In this document: in pieces, positions 1 through 9,006 of the stretch
Position numbering within the stretch: position 1 is the stretch's first letter
Layout: every line of letters starts with the position of its first letter
Origin: Oxalobacter formigenes
Lineage (GTDB): Bacteria; Pseudomonadota; Gammaproteobacteria; Burkholderiales; Burkholderiaceae_D
Assembly (NCBI RefSeq): GCF_002127965.1
Contig: NZ_CP018787.1
Location: forward strand, 1,364,001-1,428,000
Length of the DNA: 64,000 bases
Direction: 5' to 3'
Notes under the pieces: model-generated
What the model saw: only the letters and a program-made list of their open reading frames with translations
Databases searched by the model: none
Told to the model about the DNA's origin: nothing
Position numbers and translations under genes: made by a program

Positions 1-1
1 T

Positions 2-241
2 CACTGGACTGATCCGGAACTGGGATGCGATCCCATCATCCCGGGAAGCTTCATCACATTCGAACTCTGGCAGAAGACAGAAAGCGTCAGGGAAATCAGG
101 ATCGGTTTTCACGCTCCGTCACTGGAATTTTTGCGGACCTCGCCAGCCTCATTGACCCGACCTGTCTCCATACCGGTTGACAAAGCCGTTTATGAACCCG
201 ACACTTTCCGCAAAATGGTTGAGAATGTGACATCTCCTTAA
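2..241 (+). CDS. Histidine phosphatase (phytase/AppA-like), C-terminal part only
   Basis: The window opens inside this gene; only about 79 C-terminal residues are visible, ending in TAA at 239-241. The segment around FITFELWQK, followed by a proline-rich APSLEF...RPVSIPVD stretch, matches the C-terminus of the complete histidine acid phosphatase at 27959-29179 closely, including GGFLTFELWQK and RPVQVPVD. I infer a second periplasmic histidine phosphatase paralogue. The catalytic RHGxRxP and HD motifs would lie upstream, outside the window, so activity cannot be judged. The family hydrolyses phosphate monoesters (phytate, glucose-1-phosphate). Confidence 0.75.
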   Translation, partial: HWTDPELGCDPIIPGSFITFELWQKTESVREIRIGFHAPSLEFLRTSPASLTRPVSIPVDKAVYEPDTFRKMVENVTSP

Positions 242-712
242 AACGCATTGTCCGTTTTGTCGCTGACATCGTAATGACATTGAACACTATATCCCTTATG
301 GAATCGGGCATTGGCGATATTTTTTCATTATCCTCTCCATTTTCAATCCAGCCATTTGGTTTCCAGAAAGAAATATATTTTTTCTTTTGGCAATCTTCAT
401 GAAAAAATGTCTCGGAAATAATACTTATGAATAAAAGTTGTCGGAAATATGAAATCTTCTTCCGGGAATATCGGCAGTTTCGGTATAGCATGAAATTCAG
501 GCAGAGGCTTGCCGGCCTGAAAATAGTTTTAAAAGAAGGTTTCACAATTGAAATGAAGAAAACGACAGAATGGCCATTTCCGGGATCGTCAATGGATCGT
601 TCGAACATCATTTATTCCGTATGACGTGACGGCGATATTGTTTATGCTCTCCTGATTTCATTGCATTTGCCGGGGCCGCTCGCTTCAAGCTACCACATGA
701 GGAGTGAACACT
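242..712. other. Intergenic, no gene seen
   Basis: These 470 bases lie between the histidine phosphatase end and the PLC-like gene. Short open frames exist on both strands but have no ribosome binding site or recognisable protein features. The stretch is AT-rich in its middle part. A GAGGAG motif at 699-704 belongs to the next gene. I see no clear terminator. Confidence 0.6.
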
Positions 713-2131
713 ATGGATAAGGTGCTTAACGTCCAATTCAGCTCTGGGGCCTATTCGGATTCAGACGATTTCAAACTCACGGACAGTCAGAATTCAGGAA
801 CGGTAAGAAGCATGTTCTGGAGAATTGATACACCGGGTTTTTTAGAGTTCAGTGCAAAACTCAGCTCAGATGAAATGCAGACATCGTTTGTCCGGTTTTG
901 CCTGAATGCTTCCATCATGCATCGGTACGACGATGAATTATGCCATAACCATATTACGGTCGACGTAAACGGATACAAAATTGTCAGCGAAGGTACCGCT
1001 TACATGATCGACGGAGAAAGTTTCCGGGATTTTTTGTTTATGCTTCCCGGGGGTGTGTTGAAGTCAGGTGTCAATACGATCCGTTTTTCGTATGAATCCT
1101 ATGACGGGACAGGTCTCTTCGTTAAAAAGGCGTGGCTTGAAATTTTCAGCGCGCTCGACAATAGCAAGTGGATGTTGGCTATTAATAATTTTACTCTCTT
1201 GTCAGGCATCAGTATGCCGGGAACACATGATTCAGCCGCATTCAGAAAATGGTATAAATCGCCATATACCTGCCACGACACCAGTATTACAGAACAACTC
1301 CAGGGGGGTATCCGCGTTCTGGATATTCGTCTGAAGACAAAACGCTCGCAAGTCGTAACCTGTCACGGTGATGTGGGGCCAAATGAATTCCAGCCTTTCA
1401 ACGATGTTCTGGATGAGTGCCACCGTTTTTTGACGACAAACCCGTCTGAAGCCATTGTCATGATTTTGAAGGTTGATGACTGGGCGGATTATCGAAACGA
1501 TCCGTCAGGAGGCAAAAAACTGATCAAAAACGGACTGGAAAATTTCAGGTCAATTTTATATCGCGGCAAAAGTATGCCGACAATGAACGAAGTACGGGGA
1601 AAAATCGTATTGTTGAACCGGATCGACGACAGTCTCGATTTTGGTGCACCTGTCTCCATTCCCCATAATGTCGCGGGAACTTACCTTGCCGATTCTGTCA
1701 ATCGTCAGTACAGGGTCTATGTACAGGACAAATGCGAACTTTATTCGCAAGACTACACACGTTCGGCGGCCAAAACGTACAAATTCAACTGTTTCATGGA
1801 CGCTCTCAGAAAACGGGGAAATGAAGGGCAATGGGGTGAGGTTTATCTGAATTTTGCCTCGGCCTGTTTTTTCAAAAGATTCACTGTCGGAAGGAAACAG
1901 GTGGATATCCCCATGTTCGGCATTTACATCATGGATTCGTTTTTGAACGAGATCGGTAAAGGTTCCAATCTTCCCCGTGCTCTGGGGTGGCTGATGTTTG
2001 ATTATCCGTTCGAAAAGTATTACACAACCGAATGCGGGTATGTAAACGTCGTTGATATTGTTATCGGAGCCAACACGTTTTCAAAAGGATATGGAAAACG
2101 ATTCCGGATTACTGACGACAGGGAACTCTGA
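713..2131 (+). CDS. Phosphatidylinositol-specific phospholipase C-like protein
   Basis: A 472-residue protein with two parts. Residues about 1-145 look like a beta-rich domain with no recognised motif. Residues about 160-470 carry the bacterial PI-PLC X-domain pattern: PGTHDSAAF (first catalytic His, about residue 172), then a helix and VLDIRL, then VTCHGDVG (second catalytic His, about 218) and a later EAIVMIL strand. The family cleaves phosphoinositides or related glycosyl-inositol lipids through a cyclic intermediate. The ATG at 713 is chosen because GAGGAG (699-704) sits 8 bases upstream; a GTG at 704 overlaps that site. No signal peptide or membrane segment is visible, so the location is unknown. 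It could act as a secreted effector; that is inference only. Confidence 0.8.
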   Translation: MDKVLNVQFSSGAYSDSDDFKLTDSQNSGTVRSMFWRIDTPGFLEFSAKLSSDEMQTSFVRFCLNASIMHRYDDELCHNHITVDVNGYKIVSEGTAYMIDGESFRDFLFMLPGGVLKSGVNTIRFSYESYDGTGLFVKKAWLEIFSALDNSKWMLAINNFTLLSGISMPGTHDSAAFRKWYKSPYTCHDTSITEQLQGGIRVLDIRLKTKRSQVVTCHGDVGPNEFQPFNDVLDECHRFLTTNPSEAIVMILKVDDWADYRNDPSGGKKLIKNGLENFRSILYRGKSMPTMNEVRGKIVLLNRIDDSLDFGAPVSIPHNVAGTYLADSVNRQYRVYVQDKCELYSQDYTRSAAKTYKFNCFMDALRKRGNEGQWGEVYLNFASACFFKRFTVGRKQVDIPMFGIYIMDSFLNEIGKGSNLPRALGWLMFDYPFEKYYTTECGYVNVVDIVIGANTFSKGYGKRFRITDDREL

Positions 2132-2681
2132 TACTGTTTTCGTGCAGGGTGAAAAGACGGTGGTGGTACTCTCCCGTAAGACCAATACTGTTGTTAGGCT
2201 TGCTTGTGCCCATGTGAAAATCCTGAAAAATGCCAGTCTCATGATGGCAAACACATTCATTACCGTCTTGCTGGTCGTGACATTCATGGTATTGTGAAAG
2301 AACACCTGCCCGAGCCTGAAACGGCTCTGGAGCGAAAAAGAGCGAATGCAAAATCATCTGAGCTTGCCGGTGGACGAGTTCATGTAAATGACAAAAAATG
2401 GCGAGGTGTTCGGCATCGACGGGCATCCTGTTACTGAAGGTGAGTAACGACGTATTCCCAAAGCCGGGTGATGCCCCTATAAACCATCCTGCCGGGCATG
2501 TTGATATTGCCGAAAGAAAAGGAACCGCAGCGTATGGCGGGTGGATTGCTGTCCGCTCGCCGTTAATGCAATCGTGTTGCCGGAAAAACAGGGCTGCCGG
2601 GTCGGCAAGATCGCCTATAATACCGCTGGATGGCTGGCAGCCGGTTTGCCTGTCGAACATTCTTATTTGAAAGGAATTATC
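2132..2681. other. Intergenic, possibly decayed coding DNA
   Basis: This 550-base stretch has codon-like texture but every plus-strand frame is interrupted. A 183-codon open frame on the minus strand (2109-2660) lacks family features and overlaps the end of the PLC gene. One plus-strand piece reads like a small Cys/His-rich peptide (CPCENPEKC...HDGKHIH) and another ends just before the DsrE gene. I consider a degraded gene likely but cannot name it. Confidence 0.35.
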
Positions 2682-3038
2682 ATGAAAGTACTGATCATAT
2701 TCAATCGTGAACCGTATGACATGACAGATGTTTCATGGAACGGTCTCCGGCTGGCGAGGACTTTGCTGAAAAACGGTCACGATATCCGGATATTCCTGAT
2801 GAATGATGCTGTCGACATGGCTCGCGATGTCTGCAAACCGCCCCAAGGCTACGATCAGGATCTGGTAAAGATGCTGAAAGAACTGATTGCCGACGGTGCA
2901 ACGGTCAGGGTGTGCGGCACCTGCATGGCCCGTTGCGGCATCCACGCCAACCAGCCTTATTTCGACGGTGCGGAAAAATCGACCATGCAGGCCCTGTCCG
3001 AATGGGTGATCGACAGTGACAAAGTCCTCACGTTTTAA
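2682..3038 (+). CDS. DsrE/DsrF-like sulfur-relay family protein
   Basis: A 118-residue cytoplasmic protein beginning MKVLIIFNREPYD, a typical first strand of the DsrE/DsrF/YchN fold. It has the conserved strand IRIFLMNDAV and a cysteine-rich segment VCGTCMARCG near residue 85. Family members are small oligomeric proteins, some of which carry sulfur on a conserved cysteine; the substrate here is unknown. The ATG at 2682 is preceded by AAAGGA (2670-2675). The frame is open further upstream, but nothing there resembles the family. The 3' end overlaps the following methyltransferase by 23 bases, suggesting one transcript. Confidence 0.8.
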   Translation: MKVLIIFNREPYDMTDVSWNGLRLARTLLKNGHDIRIFLMNDAVDMARDVCKPPQGYDQDLVKMLKELIADGATVRVCGTCMARCGIHANQPYFDGAEKSTMQALSEWVIDSDKVLTF

Positions 3039-3684
3039 AAACATCCCTGCGGAGTTATATGACGGATGGTATGAAACGCCCTCAGGAAACTGGACTGGCA
3101 CGGTAGAACTCGGCCTCGTTCTGGACGCGCTAAAACCGGCTGAAGGAGACAGCATTCTCGACATCGGTTGCGGGACAGGGTGGTTTACGCGACAACTGGG
3201 CAAGTTGACCGGGATTTGCCTGACCGGCGTCGATATCGATACGAACTGGCTGGCATACGCCCAGAGCCGCGATTCGGCATCCCGTTATTGTCAGGCGGAT
3301 GCCTTGTCTTTACCGTTTGAAGACAAGCGCTTCAGTCATGTCCTGTCCATCACGGCATTGTGTTTTACGCCGGACTGGAAAAGAGCCATTGCCGAGGCGG
3401 TTCGGGTAGCGGAAAAACGGATAGCCATTGGCCTGTTGAACCGGAACAGCCTGCTCTGGTGGAAAAAAGGCCGCAAACCGGGGAGTGCTTTTGACGGGGC
3501 AGAGTGGATCACCCCGTCTGAACTCATGGAAATGGCAAGCATGTTACCGCTTGAAGATATCCGGATTTCCACCGCGATTTATCTCCCGTCGGGATCAGGA
3601 TTGGCGCAGGTCACTGAGCGTATGCTGAAAAACCGTCTGGATTTCGGATCGTTTCTGCTCCTGTCAGCGGCAGTTAACCCATGA
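3016..3684 (+). CDS. Class I SAM-dependent methyltransferase
   Basis: A 222-residue protein with the Methyltransf_11 pattern. Motif I is ILDIGCGTGWFT (about residues 47-58), the acidic loop after strand 2 is GVDIDTNWL, and motif IV lies around FSHVLSITALCF, followed by a helix with AEAVRVAEKR. It transfers a methyl group from SAM; the acceptor cannot be told. The start is a GTG at 3016 inside the end of the DsrE-like gene, which implies translational coupling. A later start would cut into the N-terminal helix. A strong hairpin follows at 3716-3752. Confidence 0.85.
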   Translation: MTKSSRFKNIPAELYDGWYETPSGNWTGTVELGLVLDALKPAEGDSILDIGCGTGWFTRQLGKLTGICLTGVDIDTNWLAYAQSRDSASRYCQADALSLPFEDKRFSHVLSITALCFTPDWKRAIAEAVRVAEKRIAIGLLNRNSLLWWKKGRKPGSAFDGAEWITPSELMEMASMLPLEDIRISTAIYLPSGSGLAQVTERMLKNRLDFGSFLLLSAAVNP

Positions 3685-3715
3685 TCCGGTTGGATACGCA
3701 TGCTGAAACAGACGA

Positions 3716-3752
3716 AAACGGGCAGAAAACAAGACTGGTTTTCTGCCCGTTT
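3716..3752. terminator. Bidirectional intrinsic terminator
   Basis: A 15-bp perfect stem (AAACGGGCAGAAAAC paired with its complement) with a 7-base loop. It lies between the convergent methyltransferase and TDT transporter genes and has A/T-rich ends on both sides. Confidence 0.85.
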
Positions 3753-3793
3753 CATCTGAACTACCGGTTTTCGTTCTCTGTTTGTCGTTTGTC

Positions 3794-4816
3794 TTATTTT
3801 GCAATACTCTGGCTGACATGCACTCTGTGCGGCAGGAGATAGTTATGGATGAACCGGATCGAAACATATCCGATGATCGCCGTCGCTATCACGGCCTGCC
3901 CCAATGCCAGAATGTGCAGCTGGCTGGCGTATTCGGATGCCTGTGGATACTGACTGACAAGATTTGCCATTTTGTACAAGGCCGTCGCGCCGATTGCCAT
4001 CGGAAAGGTGAATGCCGAATAACCCGGTGAAAAAGGCAATCTCATCAGATGGAAAAACGCGAAATAAATGACCAGTGTCATCAACAGGGCGATACCGAGC
4101 AGTACCGAACAAATCAGTAGTGACGGTTCTTTTACGACAGTCAGATAACCGGCCAGGGACAGGCTGGCGGGAGCGGCCATGATCGCAATGGTCGGTTTTG
4201 CCGAGTCAGGCACTTCACCGCGGAAAATCAGGCGATAAACCATCAGGGGAAGCATGATCAGGTAACTGAGCATGCCGATCGCCAGCAGGATCAGGGCAAA
4301 TTTTGAGTAGCCAAGACCGGGCCAGGTAACGTCTGCGACGATAATGCCGACCGGAGGAACGAACCAGCTCGGTACCATGTGGTGCATTTTAAGATCTTTC
4401 GCACGGTAATAAATAAAAATCGACAGTGCGACAATATGGATTCCCACGGCCCCCAGCCAGAGCAGCTGACCTGCTTGGGGAAAATAATTGCCCAGTGCTT
4501 TCGAAATCACCATAATTGCCATCGCAAACGTCGGGACAATACTTCCGATTACAGGATGTTTCAGATCCTCACCCAGGGTATCAGGATGCAGAATGAAGCG
4601 AACGATCATGACGCCAAGCAGGATCGCTGCAATTAGCGCACCGATATTCTGTCCTGCACCATGAAGCGGCAAGACATTTTCAAGGCACCATCCCATACTC
4701 CCGATCCCGAGAGCGAGCCCGGCGACCGGAGTCGGCAATCCGCGAACTTTCTTATTCAGATACGTAAACATCTTTTCACCCCGATTTTTTGATTCTGCCA
4801 TAACATCCATTGCCAA
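3794..4816 (-). CDS. TDT (TehA/Mae1/SLAC1) family transporter
   Basis: A 340-residue integral membrane protein with about ten hydrophobic segments. The family pattern is visible from LPTPVAGLALGIGSMGW near the N-terminus, through VPSWFVPPVGIIVADVTWPG in the middle, to PFSPGYSAFTFPMAIGATALYK towards the end. Relatives export tellurite-related anions, sulfite or C4-dicarboxylates; the substrate here is unknown. Several in-frame ATGs occur in the first 16 codons and the exact start is uncertain. It is divergent from the LysR regulator at 4887, which is the obvious candidate controller. Confidence 0.85.
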   Translation of the reverse strand: MAMDVMAESKNRGEKMFTYLNKKVRGLPTPVAGLALGIGSMGWCLENVLPLHGAGQNIGALIAAILLGVMIVRFILHPDTLGEDLKHPVIGSIVPTFAMAIMVISKALGNYFPQAGQLLWLGAVGIHIVALSIFIYYRAKDLKMHHMVPSWFVPPVGIIVADVTWPGLGYSKFALILLAIGMLSYLIMLPLMVYRLIFRGEVPDSAKPTIAIMAAPASLSLAGYLTVVKEPSLLICSVLLGIALLMTLVIYFAFFHLMRLPFSPGYSAFTFPMAIGATALYKMANLVSQYPQASEYASQLHILALGQAVIATAIIGYVSIRFIHNYLLPHRVHVSQSIAK

Positions 4817-4868
4817 TTACTATAACCAGCGGGTATTATTTAGAAAATCGAAATATTTTTGACATTGG

Positions 4869-4885
4869 GTTTAGGAAAACTAAAC
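4869..4885. promoter_or_regulatory. Candidate LysR-type operator
   Basis: A perfect dyad, GTTTAG-N5-CTAAAC, of the T-N11-A type bound by LysR regulators. It ends one base before the regulator's ATG and lies between the two divergent genes. Its position would suit autorepression and control of the transporter. Confidence 0.45.
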
Positions 4886-4886
4886 G

Positions 4887-5777
4887 ATGAATATCACTTT
4901 CCGGCAATTGTCCGTTTTCGTCTCTATTGCACGGCATGGCAGCATGACGGCAGCCGCGGATGCGCTGTTCATGACGAAAGGCGCTATCTCCCAGACGCTG
5001 GCGGAACTGGAAAACCAGCTTGGCGTGCGCCTTTTCGACCGTTTGCATGCGCGGCTTTTCATCAATCATGAAGGGCAGAAGCTTTTGCCTGTTGCCGATG
5101 AATTGTTTTCACGCATGCAGGGGGTGGAACGGCTTTTTGACGATGACCATGAAGATACACGTTTGCGTGTCGGGTGCACCCGGACGATCGGAAGTTATTT
5201 CATGCCCGATATGTTCCTGGATTTTGACCGTAAAAACGGCTGGCTTCCCCAGTCGGTTATCGCCAACACCCAGGAAATTTGCGGCATGCTGAACCGTTTC
5301 GAGATCGATATCGCCCTGCTCGAAGGCTTGCCGACCGATTCCCGTCTTGTCAGCGAGACATGGATGGAAGATGAAATGGTCGTTGTGGCAGGAAAAAACC
5401 ATCCGTTGGCGAAAGAAAAAGACGTTACGCTTGAAAAACTTTCAAGGGAACGCTGGCTGTTGCGTGAGGAAGGTTCAAGCAGCCGTGCCTTTTTTGAAAA
5501 CCAGTTGGCGCTGAATTTCGATCACCCTCTGCAAACCTTGTCGCTCAATGCATCGGACACCATCCTGTCCTGTGTGTATCACAATCTTGGCATTACCTTC
5601 ATTTCCAGCCGGATGCTGAAGCAACCGCTGTACGCCGGGCATTTCGTCCGGGTACAAACCGGAAAACGGTTTTTGCGCAAGTTCGTGCTGTGCTATCACC
5701 CCGACAAATTCATGTCTCCCACACTGGAAAAATGGATAGGCTTTTGCAGGGCATGGGACAAGGATATCACTGGCTGA
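4887..5777 (+). CDS. LysR-family transcriptional regulator
   Basis: A 296-residue protein. Residues 1-60 form the winged helix-turn-helix (FRQLSVFVSIARHGSMTAAA, then FMTKGAISQTLAELE). Residues about 88-290 form the periplasmic-binding-like effector domain. The co-inducer is unknown. It is transcribed divergently from the TDT transporter, with a T-N11-A dyad directly in front of the start codon, so it probably controls that transporter and itself. An EamA transporter follows in the same direction after 117 bases and could also be a target. Confidence 0.92.
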   Translation: MNITFRQLSVFVSIARHGSMTAAADALFMTKGAISQTLAELENQLGVRLFDRLHARLFINHEGQKLLPVADELFSRMQGVERLFDDDHEDTRLRVGCTRTIGSYFMPDMFLDFDRKNGWLPQSVIANTQEICGMLNRFEIDIALLEGLPTDSRLVSETWMEDEMVVVAGKNHPLAKEKDVTLEKLSRERWLLREEGSSSRAFFENQLALNFDHPLQTLSLNASDTILSCVYHNLGITFISSRMLKQPLYAGHFVRVQTGKRFLRKFVLCYHPDKFMSPTLEKWIGFCRAWDKDITG

Positions 5778-5894
5778 AGCCGCATGGCACCGGCAAACAG
5801 GGTGTCCTGTCGTTTTTCCAAAACAGATTTTCTCCGGCAATCTGGTTCTTTCTTTCCGGAAAGAGTAAAGTGAAAAATTGTCTGGAGAAACAGG

Positions 5895-6851
5895 ATGAAC
5901 CGGCGGATTCCACTGGACGGCAAGGCGACCGTATTGATGCTGCTTTTATGTACTATCTGGGGGCTTCAGCAAATTGCCCTCAAGGCGGCTGCGCCCGATA
6001 TGGCCCCCATCCTGCAAATCGGCTTGCGTTCCGGTGTCGCTGCCATTCTGGTCGGCCTGTTTTTGCGTTTCAAGGGTCTGTCTCTTTTGCCTGAGAGGAG
6101 CGCATTGCCCGCAGGAGTGCTGGCCGGTGCGCTTTTTTCGCTTGAATACCTGCTGGCGGGGGAGGGATTGCGCCATACCAGTGCCGCGCACATGTCGGTC
6201 ATGCTCTATACCGCTCCTGTTTTCGCTGCGCTCGGGCTTCATTTCCGGATTCCTGAAGAACGCCTGAACCCGATCCAGTGGAGTGGTATCCTCGTCGCCT
6301 TCGGCGGAGTCGTCATCATGTTTTACGATCCGGCTTCGGCAGGGCCATCCGTCAATGACATGATATGGGGCGATTTTCTCGGTTTGCTGGCCGCCATGTC
6401 CTGGGGAGCGACGACCGTCGTCATCCGGACCTCAAAACTGGCGGACGTGCCTTCAGCCCAGACCGTCATGATCCAGCTGATTTGTGCCGTTGTCATTTTG
6501 CTGACGGCGTGTGTCCTGTTCGGCAATACCTCGTTCAATCCGACGGAAATACTCTGGGTCAGCCTGGGCTATCAGACCGTGATCGTCTGCTTTTTCAGTT
6601 TTCTGGTCTGGTTCTGGCTGCTTCGGGTCTATCTCGCTTCCCGCCTTGGGGTGCTTTCATTCCTGACGCCTGTTTTCGGGGTGATTTTCGGCGTGTTGCT
6701 GTTAAACGAAACGGTTGACGTCCGCTTCATTGCCGGAGCGTTGTGTACCCTCTCGGGTATCGTTCTGGTCAGTGCCTGGGATATGGTGAAAAGGTTTTTC
6801 AATAAAAAACCGGCTATTGTAATCAATCGGGGAAATGAAATAAAAAGATGA
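5895..6851 (+). CDS. EamA/DMT-family transporter
   Basis: A 318-residue membrane protein with about ten transmembrane segments arranged as two EamA repeats. The first half has TIWGLQQIALKAAAPDMAP and the second SWGATTVVIRTSKLADVP, with the conserved LGVLSFLTPVFGVIFGVLLL near the end. DMT proteins are drug, metabolite or amino-acid exporters; the substrate is not predictable. The start is ATG 5895, with GGAG (5884-5887) upstream. The C-terminus is basic and ends after the last helix. A hairpin terminator follows at 6897. Confidence 0.88.
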   Translation: MNRRIPLDGKATVLMLLLCTIWGLQQIALKAAAPDMAPILQIGLRSGVAAILVGLFLRFKGLSLLPERSALPAGVLAGALFSLEYLLAGEGLRHTSAAHMSVMLYTAPVFAALGLHFRIPEERLNPIQWSGILVAFGGVVIMFYDPASAGPSVNDMIWGDFLGLLAAMSWGATTVVIRTSKLADVPSAQTVMIQLICAVVILLTACVLFGNTSFNPTEILWVSLGYQTVIVCFFSFLVWFWLLRVYLASRLGVLSFLTPVFGVIFGVLLLNETVDVRFIAGALCTLSGIVLVSAWDMVKRFFNKKPAIVINRGNEIKR

Positions 6852-6896
6852 TCTCGCCAGGAGAATATATTCATTATTGTTTCCTGTTTGTAAGAG

Positions 6897-6920
6897 AAAA
6901 GGCGCTTTCAAGCGCCTTTT
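6897..6920. terminator. Bidirectional intrinsic terminator
   Basis: The stem AAAAGGCGCT pairs with AGCGCCTTTT across a 4-base loop. It lies between the convergent EamA transporter and alpha/beta-hydrolase genes. Confidence 0.8.
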
Positions 6921-6943
6921 TCAATCCATATTCCTTTAATGGT

Positions 6944-7993
6944 TTATTTCAGGTTCCGGCTGAAAAATTCAGTCAGTTTGTCGAAAGGGATGACGTTGAC
7001 CCGGTCGTACAGATCGACGTGTCCTGCGCCCCTGACGTAATACAGTTCCTTCGGTTCGGCAGCACGCTTGTAGGCATCTTCCGAAAATTCTTTCGAGTGT
7101 GCCTGATCGCCAGTGATGAAGAGCAGGGGACGTGGCGAGATCGTTTCCATATCGTTGAACGGATAGAAGTTCATGAACTTGACGTTGGACGTCAGGGTAG
7201 GGTGCGTCGCCAGTTCTTTTGACGAGCCTGCCGGAATGAATTCACCTCTCTGTGTGCGATAGAAATCATAGAATTCGCGGGCGATCGGATCGGAATGTTC
7301 AGTGATTTCATGGACAGTTCCGCCCGTGTATCGGGTGGCTCCCCCTTCAAATTCAACATAACGCTGGCCAGCTGCTTCGGCAATAATCGCCTTTCTCTGT
7401 TCCAGTGTCTGTGCCTGTTTGAGGCCGTTGCGGCTCGCCTGTCCCATGTCATACATGCTGATCGTCGCGATGGCTTTCAGGCGTGGGTCGATCTTGGCGG
7501 CACTGATGGCAAAGCTTCCGCTGCCGCAAATACCGATGACGCCAATCGCGTTTTTGTTGACGAACGGGCGCGTACCCAGATAATCGACGGCCGCACTGAA
7601 AGCGTCTGCATACATATCCGGCGAAACGGCATTGCGTGGCTGGCCTTCGCTTTCGCCCCAGAACGGCAAATCGATAGAAAGGGTGACGAAACCGCGTTCA
7701 GCCATTTTCGTCGCATACAGGTTTGCTGCCTGTTCTTTCACGGCGCCCATCGGATGCCCGACAATAATGGCCGGAGATTTGGCATTTTTGTCCATGTTTT
7801 CGGGAAGATACAGATTTCCCGCGACTTTCATTTTGTACTGGTTTTCAAAAGTCACTTTTTGCATGGTGACCTTGTCGCTTTGATAAAAATTATCCGCTCC
7901 GCCGGACATGTCTTGTGCCGAGACGCTGGTGTTCATGATAAGCATTCCTCCCAAAATGGCTGCGATCCAGCCGGAGATGTTGAATTTGCGCAT
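6944..7993 (-). CDS. Secreted alpha/beta hydrolase, dienelactone-hydrolase/YcjY-like
   Basis: A 349-residue protein with an N-terminal signal peptide (hydrophobic run about residues 7-26, ending SVSAQD), so it is probably periplasmic. The alpha/beta-hydrolase core has an oxyanion strand region IIVGHPMGAVKEQ and a nucleophile elbow GICGSGSFA in which cysteine takes the usual serine place, as in dienelactone hydrolases. The C-terminal histidine is in GAGHVDLYDR. The substrate is unknown. It ends at the shared terminator with the preceding transporter and has its own start about 150 bases from the RibD-like gene. Confidence 0.85.
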   Translation of the reverse strand: MRKFNISGWIAAILGGMLIMNTSVSAQDMSGGADNFYQSDKVTMQKVTFENQYKMKVAGNLYLPENMDKNAKSPAIIVGHPMGAVKEQAANLYATKMAERGFVTLSIDLPFWGESEGQPRNAVSPDMYADAFSAAVDYLGTRPFVNKNAIGVIGICGSGSFAISAAKIDPRLKAIATISMYDMGQASRNGLKQAQTLEQRKAIIAEAAGQRYVEFEGGATRYTGGTVHEITEHSDPIAREFYDFYRTQRGEFIPAGSSKELATHPTLTSNVKFMNFYPFNDMETISPRPLLFITGDQAHSKEFSEDAYKRAAEPKELYYVRGAGHVDLYDRVNVIPFDKLTEFFSRNLK

Positions 7994-8149
7994 GATCCTC
8001 TTTCCTTTTTACGTATTGCAAGTGTTTGATTTTCAAGGAATAGACGGGCATTGAAAAATTTCCCGCATGGATTCAAGTATAGGAAAGAGAGAGAAGGGAG
8101 CGAAGATGCAATTTTGCCTGTTTCTTGCCCGATTCTCTCTTGTTTGCCT

Positions 8150-8875
8150 TTATTTCGCTTTCGATGGGGCAGGGTGGAACCGGTAACGCAGCCATGCCAC
8201 CCCATGTGGAAGCATTTTCATCGACAGCAGTTCCAGTGACCGGTCTTTTGCCGGATGTTCCCCATGTTCACTGAAATACTCGAAAACGGCAGGAATACCG
8301 GCCCGGCCATCGATGCCCGGATAAATCAGGAGGCTGAGTTCGTCGATCAGGCCAGCCTTCAGAAAACTGCCGTTGATGATGCCGCCACCTTGCAACATGA
8401 TTTTCCGGAGGCCGAACTCTCCCAATGTTTCCAGTGCCTTGTTGAGATCATTGCCGTGCCTTCCCGCAAAAAGATATGAAATCCCCAGTTCACGCAGGTG
8501 TTCCAGATAGGATTGTGAGACACTTTCACCCAGAACGACAATGATGTTTTCCCCCATTATCCTGTCGCTGGAATAACGGATTTTGCCTTTCGGGTCCATG
8601 ACGATACACATCCTTGCGGTTTCACAGGTTCCGAAGAACGTATCGAAACTTTCAGCCTTCGGGGACTGGCCATGATCGAATGTATCACGAACCAGATCGG
8701 TCTGAACGGTTTTCCTTCCCAGCCATTCGGCATCCGCACCCATGTCGTTGCTGATATCGAAATAACAGGCGATCACGGTTTCATAGTCCGTTCCATCATA
8801 TGGCCGTGTCCAGCCATTGCCGACAATCCGGCCGTCTACACTGCTCATCATCTGGCAGATGATTTGGGGGCGCAT
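8150..8875 (-). CDS. RibD C-terminal/dihydrofolate-reductase-like protein
   Basis: A 241-residue protein of the RibD_C fold. It starts with IICQMMSSVDGRIVG, the typical first strand and substrate loop, and has a nucleotide-binding LQGGGIINGSFLKAGLIDELSLLIYPGI segment near residues 165-195. RibD reductases use NADPH to reduce the ribosyl group in riboflavin synthesis. Stand-alone versions such as this are usually of unknown substrate and are often called dihydrofolate-reductase family proteins. No deaminase domain is attached, so a true riboflavin role is not indicated. Confidence 0.85.
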   Translation of the reverse strand: MRPQIICQMMSSVDGRIVGNGWTRPYDGTDYETVIACYFDISNDMGADAEWLGRKTVQTDLVRDTFDHGQSPKAESFDTFFGTCETARMCIVMDPKGKIRYSSDRIMGENIIVVLGESVSQSYLEHLRELGISYLFAGRHGNDLNKALETLGEFGLRKIMLQGGGIINGSFLKAGLIDELSLLIYPGIDGRAGIPAVFEYFSEHGEHPAKDRSLELLSMKMLPHGVAWLRYRFHPAPSKAK

Positions 8876-9006
8876 AAAAATCCTTTCATTTTTCCTATCA
8901 TTTGTATTGATCTGATTGTCGTTTATTTTTTCAATAAAATCATATTATTAAAAAATATATTTCATCCTGTTCATTATAATTATCCTCAGGGATATAGGCA
9001 GTGGAT

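Noticed and set aside
2109-2660. 183-codon minus-strand open frame
   Set aside because: It overlaps the end of the PLC gene, has no ribosome binding site and its composition (His/Cys/Pro rich) looks like antisense of a coding stretch.
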